A stretch of DNA of 64,000 nt from AC-32 sp963704005 (GCA_963704005.1 CAVPGJ010000005.1:496001-560000); one strand, 5' to 3'. Counted from the stretch's first letter, positions 30,601 through 39,797 are shown. Notes: a model not told the origin generated them from the sequence alone. A program made the numbers and translations.

Positions 30601-31350
30601 GTGAAAGTGCGTGAAGCTGACGTTGTGCCGGCGTTGAGCGGCCTCGGCTATTCCGAGGCGGACGCCCGCACGCTGGCCGACCACTTCATCGACGCGGAGC
30701 GGCGTGGCAAGCAGGGACACGGCTTCTCGCGGGTCGACTGGCTGGCGACGCGGCCGTTCGAGCTGGATCCGAGTGCAAGGCCGCGGCGCCTGCTCGCCGA
30801 GCCAGGCTACGAGCGCTGGGACGGGAACGGCGCGCTCGGCTATCTGACGCTCGCGGCGATCGTGGAGGCGCAGCTCGTCGAGCCGCCGGAGCACTCGCGA
30901 CTCGTGGTCGCGCAGCGCTGCTTCCCGACCGGAATGCTCGGCTACTGGGCGCGCAAGCTGGCCGACGGCGGCCTCGTCGCCGCGCTCACCGCGACGTCGC
31001 CGGCGCGCCTCGGCCACCCCGACGGCGGGCCGAGGCTCGCGGGAACGAACCCGCTCGCGATCGCGATCCCGAGCTCGGACGGCGAGCCGCTCGTCAGCGA
31101 CGTCTCGATGGGCCGTGTCACCTACGGGGACGTCATCGCCGGCACGGCGAGCGAGGACGAGCTCGTTCCCTTCGGCGGGGACCAGGCGCACAAGGCCTTC
31201 GCCCTTGCGCTCGGGCTCCAGCTGCTGGTCGACTCGCTGGTCGCCGAGGCCGGGCACGGCGCGGTAGTGCTGGTCGCGCGACCGGAGGGCGACCCGCTGC
31301 CGGCGCTACGAGCCCTCGCTGCCGGAGTCCGGCTGCCCGGCCAGCACTAG
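30601..31350 (+). CDS. Malate/L-lactate dehydrogenase (Ldh2) family protein, short
   Basis: A 249-aa protein of the Ldh2/MDG family of NAD(P)-dependent oxidoreductases. The motifs GKQGHGFSRVDW, TATSPARLGHPDGGPR, LAGTNPLAIAIP and VSDVSMG fit. It is about 90 residues shorter than typical members, so internal and C-terminal segments are missing and activity is uncertain. GTG 30601 is preceded by GTAAGGATTCC. Its TAG stop is at the head of repeat copy 7. Confidence 0.75.
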   Translation: MKVREADVVPALSGLGYSEADARTLADHFIDAERRGKQGHGFSRVDWLATRPFELDPSARPRRLLAEPGYERWDGNGALGYLTLAAIVEAQLVEPPEHSRLVVAQRCFPTGMLGYWARKLADGGLVAALTATSPARLGHPDGGPRLAGTNPLAIAIPSSDGEPLVSDVSMGRVTYGDVIAGTASEDELVPFGGDQAHKAFALALGLQLLVDSLVAEAGHGAVVLVARPEGDPLPALRALAAGVRLPGQH

Positions 31351-31424
31351 GGCGTCGCTTGCGATGCCGCTCCAGGACGCACGTGCTTTGCTCGTGTGTC
31401 CGTCTGAAACGACCGGTCGAGACG
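31348..31424 (+). repeat. Dispersed stop-codon repeat, copy 7
   Basis: Head TAGGGCGTCGCTTGCGATGCC, second hairpin GGACGCACGTGC ... CGTGTGTCC, tail CTGAAACGACCGGTCGAGAC. The TAG is the stop of the Ldh2-family gene. Confidence 0.88.
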
Positions 31425-31429
31425 ACGGA

Positions 31430-32077
31430 CTAAGCCGAGACGATCGCCAGGAAGCGAGGGTCGTCCCGCAGCGACGCGAGGTCGTCGTCCTCGGGCGCCC
31501 ACTTCGCGACGGCCGCGCGGTCGATCTCGGCGGCGAGCTCGAGCTGCTCGAGCGCTGCATCCGCGCTGCCGAGCTTGGCCTCTGCGCAGGCGAGGTTGAA
31601 GTGCCCCTGCCACTCGCCGGGATGGGCCTCGAGGGCGGCCTCGAACTCGGCGCGGGCACCCTTCTCGTCCCCCTGGACGAGCTTCGACATCCCGGCGAAC
31701 GTCCATTCCCAGCCGGACGGCCGGAAGATCTCGCCCGGCTTCGCGCCGATCCCGAGCACGGTCGTTCCGGGCTCGGCGGCGATCGCGCCGCGGAGCGTTC
31801 CAGGTTGGCAGTGGACGAGCGTTCCGGGCGGCGCGTCATGCTCCTCGCCGTCGAGCGTGAACGTGGCGCGGCCCGAGACGACGACGTACAGCTCTTCGTG
31901 CCCGTCCTCCTCGCGATGCTCCTCGACCACCCGCTGGCCCGCCGCGCCGGCGGTGTACGCGTTGACGCCGAAGGCGCCGATTCCGAAGTGCCGGCGCACG
32001 GGGCGCCAGGTCAGGCCGTCCTGGCCTGCGATCGGGAACGACTCCAGCTCGTCGATGTGCGCAATGGCGTAGCTCAC
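31430..32077 (-). CDS. Cupin domain protein with C-terminal TPR-like repeats
   Basis: This 215-aa protein has an N-terminal cupin barrel (about residues 50-120: HREEDGHEELYVVVSGRATF, with metal-type His/Glu ligands) and C-terminal helical repeats (FEAALEAHPGEWQGHFNLAC, AEAKLGSADAALEQLEL) of TPR type. The ligand is unknown. GTG 32077 has GAGGAGG upstream and overlaps the DUF1028 stop (GTGA), so it is the last gene of a four-gene unit. Confidence 0.78.
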   Translation of the reverse strand: MSYAIAHIDELESFPIAGQDGLTWRPVRRHFGIGAFGVNAYTAGAAGQRVVEEHREEDGHEELYVVVSGRATFTLDGEEHDAPPGTLVHCQPGTLRGAIAAEPGTTVLGIGAKPGEIFRPSGWEWTFAGMSKLVQGDEKGARAEFEAALEAHPGEWQGHFNLACAEAKLGSADAALEQLELAAEIDRAAVAKWAPEDDDLASLRDDPRFLAIVSA

Positions 32078-32904
32078 GTCTGCCTCCTCAGCTCTTCGAG
32101 CACGACCGGGTCGACCCGCTCGACGCCGTCCACCCGCTCCTCGAGGTTCTCGTTCGAGGCCCAGGCGAAGAAGGCGTAATCGAGCTCGCCCTCGTAGCCG
32201 AGCCGCGCGAGTCGCTCTCGCAGCTCGCCGGCCAGCTGCTCGTCGACGTCGAGCCACTCCATCGGCGGCGTTCTGCCGAAGATCGCCTGGTGCAGCACGT
32301 AGATGCGCCGTAGCTCCTCGAGGGGGCGTTCGTGTTCGTCCACGCGCAGGTCGACCACCTCGTCCGAGAGCCCGGCGTAACCGCCGTCTTTCTCGACGAC
32401 GAGCAGCGCCGCCGACTGCTGGCCGCGCCGGTCGCCGCCGGCGGCCTGGGCCGCGTCCAGGCAGTCGAGCAGCCGCTCGGCGAGCGGGCCGGTCGAGCGC
32501 TCGAAGGACTCGGCGATCGCGTCGACGGTCGCGGCCGAGACGAGGATGTTTCCCTGCGCCGCATAGCCCTCGCCGGTGCGGCCGCCGGCCCAGTCCATGC
32601 ACTCCGAGCCGGTGTAGCTGGCGCTCCGACCCTTGGCGTCGACGATGCCGAGCTGCCGATGGTCGCGCCCGTCGTCCGCGGCTGTCAGCCGCTCGACGGC
32701 TTCCTCGGCGCTCAGGCCCTCGCGCAGGAGCTCGAACCCGTCTGGCCCGTAGCGCGGGTTGGCGTAGGCCTGGGTCGCGATCGCGCCGACTCGTGGCATG
32801 GCCCAGGGGACGACCGACCCGACGCCGAGGAACTTCGACTGCGTCGCGACGCCCCACTGGCCGGCCTCGAGATCGCAGGCCGCGATCGAGTAGGTGGCGA
32901 CGAC
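32074..32904 (-). CDS. DUF1028 family protein (Ntn-hydrolase-like)
   Basis: Homology to DUF1028 begins with VATYSIAACDLEAGQWGVAT, KFLGVGSVVPWAMPRVGAI (from about 32901) and continues with ATQAYANPRYGPDGFELLRE and QSAALLVVEKDGGYAGLSD. The family resembles Ntn hydrolases; its function is unknown. No ATG, GTG or TTG lies between the in-frame stop and the conserved N-terminus; the first ATG (32799) would delete 34 conserved residues. Either a rare start (GTC) is used or a base is wrong. It follows the small gene at 32906 directly. Confidence 0.77.
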   Translation of the reverse strand, partial: VVATYSIAACDLEAGQWGVATQSKFLGVGSVVPWAMPRVGAIATQAYANPRYGPDGFELLREGLSAEEAVERLTAADDGRDHRQLGIVDAKGRSASYTGSECMDWAGGRTGEGYAAQGNILVSAATVDAIAESFERSTGPLAERLLDCLDAAQAAGGDRRGQQSAALLVVEKDGGYAGLSDEVVDLRVDEHERPLEELRRIYVLHQAIFGRTPPMEWLDVDEQLAGELRERLARLGYEGELDYAFFAWASNENLEERVDGVERVDPVVLEELRRQT

Positions 32905-32905
32905 C

Positions 32906-33181
32906 TCAGCCGTAGGTCAGCTCCGTCAGGTCGAGGGCGAGGAGCTCGCGCTTCGATTCCGGAACGACGACGACGGCTACCTCGGGCCGGGCGAGCGCCT
33001 GCTTGACTGCCTCCGCCGCCGACGCGCGCACGACGACCGGCCTCCCGGACTCGTGCGCCTGCTTGAGCGCGGCCTCGTCCGAGACGTCGTCCAGCACGAG
33101 TGCGTCGTCGAGGTCGAGCTCTCCCTCGACCGCGATCTCCGGCACGCGCCGGCCGGTGGCTCCGAACCAGCGCTCCCTCAA
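32906..33181 (-). CDS. Hypothetical protein in metallo-hydrolase operon
   Basis: A 91-aa protein (LRERWFGATGRRVPEIAVEG ... VVVVPESKRELLALDLTELTYG) with alternating hydrophobic strands (PVVVRAS, VAVVVVPES) suggesting a small alpha/beta fold. No family is recognised. The TTG start at 33181 overlaps the upstream metallo-hydrolase stop (TTGA), and its stop lies just before DUF1028. Confidence 0.62.
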   Translation of the reverse strand: MRERWFGATGRRVPEIAVEGELDLDDALVLDDVSDEAALKQAHESGRPVVVRASAAEAVKQALARPEVAVVVVPESKRELLALDLTELTYG

Positions 33182-33870
33182 ACCGTGGTCGTCTCCCCCG
33201 GCTCGAGCGCGATCACCTCGACGCCCGGCGCCTGCTCGCGAAGCTCGTCCGGCGTGCCGGCAAGCAGCGGGAAGGTGCCGTAGTGGCAAGGGATGCAGCG
33301 CTTGACGCCGAGCAGCTCGAGCGCCACGCCGGCCTCGCGCGGGTCCATCGTGAAGTAGCCGCCGATCGGCAGGACCGCGACGTCGGGCGAGTAGATCCGC
33401 CCGATCAGCGACATGTCGCCGAAGACGCACGTGTCGCCGGCGAAGTAGATCGTCGTGCCGTTCTCGAACGTGAGGACGAGGCCGGCCGCCTCGCCGAGGT
33501 ACTCACGGCTGTCGGTCGCGCTCGAGTGGAAGGCGTTCACGAGCGTGAATTTCACTCCCCCGGCCTCGATGGTGCCGCCCTTGTTGTGGCCGGGCATCTC
33601 GCCGACCTCCGCGCCTTGGTCGCCAAGCCAGCCCTTGAGCTCCAGCAGGGCGACGATCTCAGGCTTGAACTTCTTGCTCAGCTCGACGGTCTCGCCGACG
33701 TGGTCGCCGTGCCCGTGCGTGATCGCGATCACGTCGAGCCGCTCCGGCTCCTTCTCGGAGTCGGGGCACTTCGGGTTGCCGAGCCACGGGTCGACGTAGA
33801 TCCGCTTGCCGTCCGGCGAGTCGAGGCGGAAGGTGGCGTGGCCGAGCCAGGTCACCGAGACGTCGGGCAT
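33178..33870 (-). CDS. UPF0173/UlaG-like metal-dependent hydrolase
   Basis: A metallo-beta-lactamase-fold hydrolase of 230 aa. The N-terminus is VTWLGHATFRLDSPDGKRIY and the zinc motif is THGHGDHVGET (near residue 51). Further ligands lie in PGHNKGG, FAGDTCVFGDM and CIPCHYGTFPLL near the C-terminus. The UPF0173 subgroup has no agreed substrate. AAAGGAG precedes ATG 33870. It heads the operon with the 91-aa protein, DUF1028 and cupin/TPR genes. Confidence 0.87.
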   Translation of the reverse strand: MPDVSVTWLGHATFRLDSPDGKRIYVDPWLGNPKCPDSEKEPERLDVIAITHGHGDHVGETVELSKKFKPEIVALLELKGWLGDQGAEVGEMPGHNKGGTIEAGGVKFTLVNAFHSSATDSREYLGEAAGLVLTFENGTTIYFAGDTCVFGDMSLIGRIYSPDVAVLPIGGYFTMDPREAGVALELLGVKRCIPCHYGTFPLLAGTPDELREQAPGVEVIALEPGETTTV

Positions 33871-33940
33871 TCGGGCTCCTTTCTCACGGGTGCCGTGAGG
33901 GTAACGAAGGAGGTGCCGACCGGATGCCGAACCAGCGGGC

Positions 33941-34285
33941 ATGAATCGCCGCTTGCTTCCGGTCGCGTTGGTGATCGCTGCCGCGGCGGCCGACGGAGCG
34001 GGCTCGCACGGGCTCGCGTTCTATGCGTTGCTGGTCGCTGTGCCGGCCGCGGCGGTCGCGGCGCTCGACGCGTTCGGCGGTGCGCTCGAAGGTTCGCAGG
34101 AGCGGGTGCACGCGCTGCTCTGGACGGTGGTGCTCGCGCTGACGGTGGCGGGAGCCGCGGCGCGCGCGCCGGCCCTGGCGGAGGGATCGGTCCCGGCGCT
34201 GGGCCGCTCGGCGGTCGCCGCCTGCCTCGCGATCTTCTGCGTCCAGGCCGTCCTCGGCCTGATCGCGGAGCTGCGGCGCTCCTAG
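33941..34285 (+). CDS. Small hydrophobic membrane protein
   Basis: A 114-aa protein with about three to four transmembrane helices (LLPVALVIAAAAADG, GLAFYALLVAVPAAAVAALD, ALLWTVVLALTVAGAA, AVAACLAIFCVQAVLGLIAEL). No known family. It is convergent with nuoN, with a G-quadruplex motif between them. The 70 bp before it (33871-33940) contain GGAGG at 33911-33915 but no clear promoter. Confidence 0.55.
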   Translation: MNRRLLPVALVIAAAAADGAGSHGLAFYALLVAVPAAAVAALDAFGGALEGSQERVHALLWTVVLALTVAGAAARAPALAEGSVPALGRSAVAACLAIFCVQAVLGLIAELRRS

Positions 34286-34288
34286 GAT

Positions 34289-34347
34289 CCGTTACTAGGT
34301 CCACGCGCGCGCGCCCGCGCGCGCCCCAGGGTGGGTGGGGGTTTGGG
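34289..34347 (+). other. Shared intergenic block with alternating CG tract and G-quadruplex motif
   Basis: 34289-34313 repeats the block found at 22507-22531. A GCGCGC-rich inverted stretch follows, then four G-tracts (34329-34331, 34333-34335, 34337-34341, 34345-34347) with loops T, T and TTT. The last part closely resembles 4237-4260 upstream of hemD. It lies between convergent genes (the 114-aa protein and nuoN). Confidence 0.6.
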
Positions 34348-34401
34348 ACGGTACCCGCCCTTTCGCCCCGCGGTGTGCCGATTGTGTGAAATCTGCGGCG
34401 G

Positions 34402-35880
34402 CTAGAAGATCGAGTCGGCGGCGTGCGTGGCGAGGTCGATCAGCGGTTGCGCGGCGAAGAACGAGCCCACCGTGACCACGAGCGCCGCGGTGACGGCGCC
34501 TTGCAGGATCCGCTCGGGCGGCGGCGAGCCGCCCACCACCGGCGCGAGCTGCAGCTCCGCGGCCGGCCGCATGTAGATCGCGCGGATCACGCCGAGGTAG
34601 TAGTAGAGGCTGACCGCCGTCGCGACGACTCCGACGATCACGAGCCAGGTCCACCCGTGCTCGTACGCCGCGGAGAACACGTAGAACTTGCCGACGAAGC
34701 CGCCGGTCAGCGGGAATCCGGCGAAGCCGAGCATGAACACCGACAGCGACATCCCGAGCAGCGGCCGCTCCCAGCCGAACCCGGACATGCTCTCGACGGT
34801 CACGGGCCGGTTCAGCTCTCGCTCCCGCGCCGCGACGACCGCGAACGAGCCGACCGACATCGCCGAGTACGGGATCAGGTAGTAGAGGAGCGCCCGCCCG
34901 CCGAGCGCGCTGTCGGCGGAGATCGCGATCAGCATGAAGCCGGCGTGCGAGATCGACGAGTAGGCGAGCATCCGCTTCAGGTTCGTCTGCACGAGCGCGG
35001 CGAGGTTGCCGACCGCGAGCGAGGCGCAGGCGAGCACGGCCACGGTCACCGTCCAGAGCCGCGCCTCCTGCGGGAACGCCGTGACGAGCACGCGCATCAT
35101 CACGACCAGCGCGACCGTCTTCGTCGCCGCCGACATGAACGCGGTCACCGGGGTCGGCGCGCCCTCGTAGACGTCGGGCGTCCACATGTGGAACGGCGCC
35201 GCCGAGGCCTTGAAGCCGAGCCCGCCGATCATCAGCGCCAGGCCGACGACGAGCAGCGCGTCGTGGCTCAGGTCGAGCGCCGTGACCGCGTGCGCGATCT
35301 CGCCGAAGCGCAGCGCGCCGGTTGCGCCGTAGACGAGCGCCGAGCCGAAGAGCAGCATCGCCGAGCCGAAGCCGCCGACGATCAGGTACTTCAGCCCCGC
35401 CTCCAGCGAGCCGGCCAGCTCGACGTCGATCGCGCAGAGGACGTAGAGGCAGATCGAGAACCACTCGAGCCCGAGGAAGAGCGTCATCAGCGTGCTCGCG
35501 CTCGCGAGGAAGGCCATGCCGCCGCCGGCCCACGCGAGCAGCGCGTAGTACTCGGCGATGTGGTCGTCGGCCATCGGCTCCGAGTAGGAGGTGCCGACGG
35601 CGAGCAGGCCGGAGCCGGCGATGATCATCTGTGTCAGGGCGGCGAGCCGGTCGCGCTGGATGGCGTCGCCGATCACGCCGTGGCCGTCGGGGGAGTGCGC
35701 GTAGAGGATCGCGGCGAAGGCGAACGCCGCCGCGAAGCCGAGCGCGCAGACGGCTGCGCCGAAGTTCCGCCGCCACCCCCGCGGTACGAGCACCGCCGCG
35801 AGCAGCGAGATCCCGCCGGCCGTGAGCAGCGACACCGGCGCGGAGATCGCGAGCCAGTCGACGTGCGGCGTCGGTATCAC
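34402..35880 (-). CDS. nuoN: NADH-quinone oxidoreductase subunit N
   Basis: Last gene of the nuo operon. This 492-aa antiporter-like membrane subunit helps pump protons in complex I. It contains LGLEWFSICLYVLCAID, KYLIVGGFGSAMLLFGSAL, the conserved lysine helix GLGFKASAAPFHMWTPDVY and AYSSISHAGFMLIAI. The GTG start at 35880 overlaps the nuoM stop (GTGA). Reading further upstream would overlap nuoM and is rejected. Confidence 0.95.
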   Translation of the reverse strand: MIPTPHVDWLAISAPVSLLTAGGISLLAAVLVPRGWRRNFGAAVCALGFAAAFAFAAILYAHSPDGHGVIGDAIQRDRLAALTQMIIAGSGLLAVGTSYSEPMADDHIAEYYALLAWAGGGMAFLASASTLMTLFLGLEWFSICLYVLCAIDVELAGSLEAGLKYLIVGGFGSAMLLFGSALVYGATGALRFGEIAHAVTALDLSHDALLVVGLALMIGGLGFKASAAPFHMWTPDVYEGAPTPVTAFMSAATKTVALVVMMRVLVTAFPQEARLWTVTVAVLACASLAVGNLAALVQTNLKRMLAYSSISHAGFMLIAISADSALGGRALLYYLIPYSAMSVGSFAVVAARERELNRPVTVESMSGFGWERPLLGMSLSVFMLGFAGFPLTGGFVGKFYVFSAAYEHGWTWLVIVGVVATAVSLYYYLGVIRAIYMRPAAELQLAPVVGGSPPPERILQGAVTAALVVTVGSFFAAQPLIDLATHAADSIF

Positions 35881-37550
35881 GGCAGGGCGAAGGAAAGGTT
35901 GGGATTCGTCTCGGGATTCGGCCCAGTAGGCAGCGGTCCGAGGACGAGCGCTGAGCAAGAGGCCGATCGGTCCCACTTGACCTTCTTGTGGAACGAGGTC
36001 TGCATGACCCGCTCAATCCTCGCCTGCTTGGCGGGTGAAAGCCCGTTCGCACAGAACGTGGCCGTGGGTGCCTGAAGCGCTGCCTGCAAGGCCGCTATCG
36101 AAGCCTTTATCGCACTTGCTTGACCGCTAGTCGGTGGCCGGGCTGCGAACGCGCGATCGGTGATCGCCGCCGGCCACGCGGAGAGCACGAGCAGGATCGC
36201 GACCAGCGGGACGAGGAAGCCCAGCTCCGCCGGCCGAAGGTCGAGCGCCGCCTCCGTGACCGCAGGCCCCGGCGAGCGGTGCAGCACCGCCGAGATCAGC
36301 CGCAGCATGTACATCGCCGCGAGCACGATCGCGACCGCGCCGACGACTGCGTAGCCCCAGCCCGTCTGGAAGACGCCGGCCAGGATCGCGAACTCGCCCG
36401 CGAACGCCACCGAGCCGGGAACGGCGAGTGCGATCACGCCGGTCGTCATCAGCACCGTCGCGAGCAGCGGTCGCCCGCGGGCCATTCCGCCGAGCCGCGC
36501 CAGCTCACCGGTCGCCGCCCGCCGCTCGATCCCGCCCGCCAGGAGGAACAGCGTCGCCGAGATCAGCCCGTGGTTGACCATCTGCAGCACGGCGCCGTTC
36601 ACGCCGAGGTCGTTCACCGCGAACAGCCCGAAGGTGATCAGCCCGAGCTGGGCCATGCTCGAGTACGCGATCACGCCGCGCAGGTCCGGCGCCCTGAACG
36701 CGAGCAGCGAGCCGTACACGAGCCCGCACCCCGCCAGGACGAGGATCGGCGTGCGGAAGTCCTGGGTCGGCCCGGGGAACTTCGCGATCGCGATCCGCAG
36801 GAAGCCGTAGGCGGCGACCTTCGAGACGACCCCGCTCAGCATCGCGGCGACCTCCGGCGTCGACTCGCGATAGGCGTCCGGCAGCCAGGCGTGAAACGGG
36901 AACAGCGGAGCCTTGACCGCGAAGGCCGCCACGAAGCCGAGGAAGATCCAGTCGCTCCCGTTCGTGCCCGAGGCGACCAGGTCGAAGGTCCCCTGCGAGA
37001 GCCCGAGCACGATGATCGAGGCCAGCATCAGCAGCGAGCCGGCCATCGTGTAGATCACGAACACCAGCGTCGCCCGCAGCCGCCCGGCCCCGCCCCAGAC
37101 GCCGACCAGCACGTAGAGCGGGATCAGCATCGCCTCCCAGAAGACGTAGAAGAGGAGCAGGTCCTGGGCGGCGAAGACGCCGACGAGCGCGCCGGTCAGC
37201 AGCAGCATCAGCCCGTAGTAGGCGCGCGGCCGCTCGCGCCCGGCCCAGAACGCGTAGCCGATCGCCGCCGCTGCGACGACCACCGTCATCCCGGCCAGCC
37301 AGAGCGAGAAGCCGTAGAAGCCGACGTGATAGGAGACGTTCAGGTCGGAGATCCAGCTCGTCTGCTGGTCGAGCTGCAGGCCCGGCTTGGAGAAGTCGAA
37401 GCGCGCGACCGAGTCGATCCAGAGCGCGACCTCGGCGAGCGAGACGAGCAGCGCCGTCGAGCCGACCGCGAACGGGCTCAGCGGCAGCGTCCAGACCGCC
37501 AGCGCGCCCGCGATCGGCAGGAGGATCAGCGCGGTCGCGAGCCAGTGCAC
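35877..37550 (-). CDS. nuoM: NADH-quinone oxidoreductase subunit M
   Basis: A 557-aa antiporter-like subunit of complex I. LLLFYVFWEAMLIPLYVLVG (with the key Glu), VKAPLFPFHAWLPDAYRES (with the key Lys) and AYSSMAQLGLITFG are canonical. After the last predicted helix (LVPLVAILLVLSAWPAAI) it carries an unusual hydrophilic tail of about 75 residues with two cysteines. GTG 37550 shares one base with the nuoL stop (TAGTG). Confidence 0.95.
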   Translation of the reverse strand: MHWLATALILLPIAGALAVWTLPLSPFAVGSTALLVSLAEVALWIDSVARFDFSKPGLQLDQQTSWISDLNVSYHVGFYGFSLWLAGMTVVVAAAAIGYAFWAGRERPRAYYGLMLLLTGALVGVFAAQDLLLFYVFWEAMLIPLYVLVGVWGGAGRLRATLVFVIYTMAGSLLMLASIIVLGLSQGTFDLVASGTNGSDWIFLGFVAAFAVKAPLFPFHAWLPDAYRESTPEVAAMLSGVVSKVAAYGFLRIAIAKFPGPTQDFRTPILVLAGCGLVYGSLLAFRAPDLRGVIAYSSMAQLGLITFGLFAVNDLGVNGAVLQMVNHGLISATLFLLAGGIERRAATGELARLGGMARGRPLLATVLMTTGVIALAVPGSVAFAGEFAILAGVFQTGWGYAVVGAVAIVLAAMYMLRLISAVLHRSPGPAVTEAALDLRPAELGFLVPLVAILLVLSAWPAAITDRAFAARPPTSGQASAIKASIAALQAALQAPTATFCANGLSPAKQARIERVMQTSFHKKVKWDRSASCSALVLGPLPTGPNPETNPNLSFALP

Positions 37551-39487
37551 TAGCGAACCACCACGAAGACGACCGTGAGGACGGCGAGGCTGGCCGCGAT
37601 CGCGAGCGTGTAGGTGCGGACGAGCCCGGTCTGCAGGAGGCGGGTCCCGAGCCCGAGGTCGCGCACCCCCGCGGCCAGCTCGCGCACCGAGCCGGCCACG
37701 AGCGGCTTCTCGACCCAGCGCGCGAGGCCGGTCGCCAGGAAGACCGCCGGGCGATAGAACAAAGCGTCGTAGAGCTCGTCGAAGTAGAACTTGTGCTCGA
37801 GCAGCGCCAGCGGCCTCGGCGCCTTCGCGCGATGGGCGGCGTAGATCCACCAGGCGAGGCCGATCCCGGCCAGCCCGAGCAGGACGGCGACCACGCTCGA
37901 GGTCGCGTCCTGCGTGAACGAGGGCTCAACGACGGACGGCGCGACCGGCTGGAGCCAGTTCGTGATCGGCGTCCAGAGATCGGCGACCTGGATCCAGCCG
38001 CCGAAGGCCGCGAGCACGGCGAGGACGGCGACGGTCGACGTCATCGAGAACGGCCCCTCGCCCGTGTGGGCGTGGCGGTCGTGATCGCCGTGCTGCGTGT
38101 GCCCCTCCCGCTCGTGGGCATGCGAGTCGGCCATCAGGTGCTCGCGCACGAACGCGGAGGGCTCGCCCCAGAAGGCCATGAAGAGCATTCGGAACGTGTA
38201 GAGCCCCGTCAGGAAGGCGCCGATCATCCCGGCCGCGTAGAGCAGGTCGCCATACCAGCCGCCGTACGCAAGCGCCGAGGCGAGGATCTGGTCCTTGGAG
38301 AAGAACCCGGAGAACGGCGGTACGCCCGTGAGCGCCAGCGCGCCGACGACGAAGACCCAGTAGGTGCGCGGCAGGAGCCTCCGCAGCCCGCCCATCTTGC
38401 GCATGTCCTGCTCTCCCGCCAGCGCGTGGATCACGATCCCGCCGGCCAGGAAGAGCAGCGCCTTGAAGAAGGCGTGCGTCATCAGGTGGAACATCCCGCC
38501 GGCGTAGGCGCCGATCCCGACGGCCAGGAACATGTAGCCGATCTGCGACATGGTCGAGTAGGCGATCACGCGCTTGATGTCCGTCTGGACGAGCGCGATC
38601 AGCCCGGCCACCAGGAGCGTCGCGGCGCCGAGACCGGCGGCCAGCTCCTGGACGTGCGGCGCCGCCTCGAAGAGCGCATTCGTGCGGACGATCAGGTAGA
38701 CGCCGGCGGTGACCATCGTGGCGGCGTGGATCAGCGCGCTGACCGGAGTCGGGCCCTCCATCGCGTCCGGGAGCCAGGTCTGGAGCGGCAGCTGCGCCGA
38801 CTTGGCGACCGCGCCGCCGAGGAGGCCGAGCGCGATCAGGTTGTTGGCCCAGCCGCCGAATGAGCCGGCCTGCGGGAAGACGACCCCGAAGTTCAGCGAG
38901 CCGGTGCGCTGGATCAGCAGGAAGAGCGCGAGCGCCATCGTGGCGTCGCCCACCGCGTTCATGATGAACGCCTTCTTCGCGGCGGCGACGGCGGAGGGCC
39001 GGTCGTGCCAGAAGCCGATCAACAGGTAGGACGAGAGGCCGACGAGCCCCCAGCCGACGAGCAGCATCAGCAGGTTGCCGCCCTGGACGAGCAGCAGCAT
39101 CGAGAAGACGAACAGGGCCATGTAGGCGAAGTAGCGGCGCTCCTCGTCGTCGCCGTCCATGTAGCCGATCGAGTAGCCGACGATCAGGCAGCCGACCCCG
39201 GCGACGATCAGCATCATGAACACCGAGAGCGGGTCGACGAGGATCTGCAGGTTGAACTGGTAGGGGCCGGCGGTCAGCCAGTGCCAGAGCGTCGAGGAGT
39301 GCGAGCGGTCCTTCGGCGAGTCGCCGAGCAGGAGCGCGAAGGTGACGACAGCCGCGACGAAGGAGATGCCGACCGAGCCGGTGGCCAGGTAGCCGGCGCC
39401 ACGCCGTGTCAGCCGCTGTCCCGCGAGCGTGATCGCAAGCGTCGCGCCGAGCGGCGTGAGCAGGCAGATCCAGGCGGCGACGATCAC
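37550..39487 (-). CDS. nuoL: NADH-quinone oxidoreductase subunit L
   Basis: This 645-aa subunit is the distal antiporter-like subunit with a long lateral helix. GYSIGYMDGDDEERRYFAYM, LLVGWGLVGLSSYLLIGFWH, SAQLPLQTWLPDAMEGPTPV and AYSTMSQIGYMFLAVG are typical. A histidine-rich loop (MADSHAHEREGHTQHGDHDR) lies near residues 445-465. It starts at GTG 39487, one base after the nuoK stop. Confidence 0.96.
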   Translation of the reverse strand: MIVAAWICLLTPLGATLAITLAGQRLTRRGAGYLATGSVGISFVAAVVTFALLLGDSPKDRSHSSTLWHWLTAGPYQFNLQILVDPLSVFMMLIVAGVGCLIVGYSIGYMDGDDEERRYFAYMALFVFSMLLLVQGGNLLMLLVGWGLVGLSSYLLIGFWHDRPSAVAAAKKAFIMNAVGDATMALALFLLIQRTGSLNFGVVFPQAGSFGGWANNLIALGLLGGAVAKSAQLPLQTWLPDAMEGPTPVSALIHAATMVTAGVYLIVRTNALFEAAPHVQELAAGLGAATLLVAGLIALVQTDIKRVIAYSTMSQIGYMFLAVGIGAYAGGMFHLMTHAFFKALLFLAGGIVIHALAGEQDMRKMGGLRRLLPRTYWVFVVGALALTGVPPFSGFFSKDQILASALAYGGWYGDLLYAAGMIGAFLTGLYTFRMLFMAFWGEPSAFVREHLMADSHAHEREGHTQHGDHDRHAHTGEGPFSMTSTVAVLAVLAAFGGWIQVADLWTPITNWLQPVAPSVVEPSFTQDATSSVVAVLLGLAGIGLAWWIYAAHRAKAPRPLALLEHKFYFDELYDALFYRPAVFLATGLARWVEKPLVAGSVRELAAGVRDLGLGTRLLQTGLVRTYTLAIAASLAVLTVVFVVVR

Positions 39488-39488
39488 G

Positions 39489-39797
39489 CTAGCCGCGGAG
39501 CGTCCTGAGCTTGTCCACGTCCAGGTCGAGCTTGCGCCGCGACATGGCGACGATCAGGCCGAGCCCGACGACGACCTCGGAGGCCGCGACCGCCATCACG
39601 GTCAGCGCGAAGATCTGCCCGTCGCCGCGGCCGTGGTGGCGCGCGAACGCGATCAGCGCCAGGTTGGCGCCGTTGAGCATGATCTCCAGCGAGAGCAGCA
39701 CGATCAGCGGACTGCGCCGGATCAGGACGCCGAACGCGCCCGTGAAGAACAGGAACGCGCTGACGCAGAGATACCAGACAACGTCGGGACCGGTCAC
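39489..39797 (-). CDS. nuoK: NADH-quinone oxidoreductase subunit K
   Basis: A 102-aa subunit with three helices. The buried Glu residues are in SLEIMLNGANLALIAF and VAASEVVVGLGLIVAM. GTG 39797 is chosen because CAGGAGAA lies upstream and the length becomes normal; an ATG at 39824 is formed only by the tail of repeat copy 8. Confidence 0.94.
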   Translation of the reverse strand: MTGPDVVWYLCVSAFLFFTGAFGVLIRRSPLIVLLSLEIMLNGANLALIAFARHHGRGDGQIFALTVMAVAASEVVVGLGLIVAMSRRKLDLDVDKLRTLRG

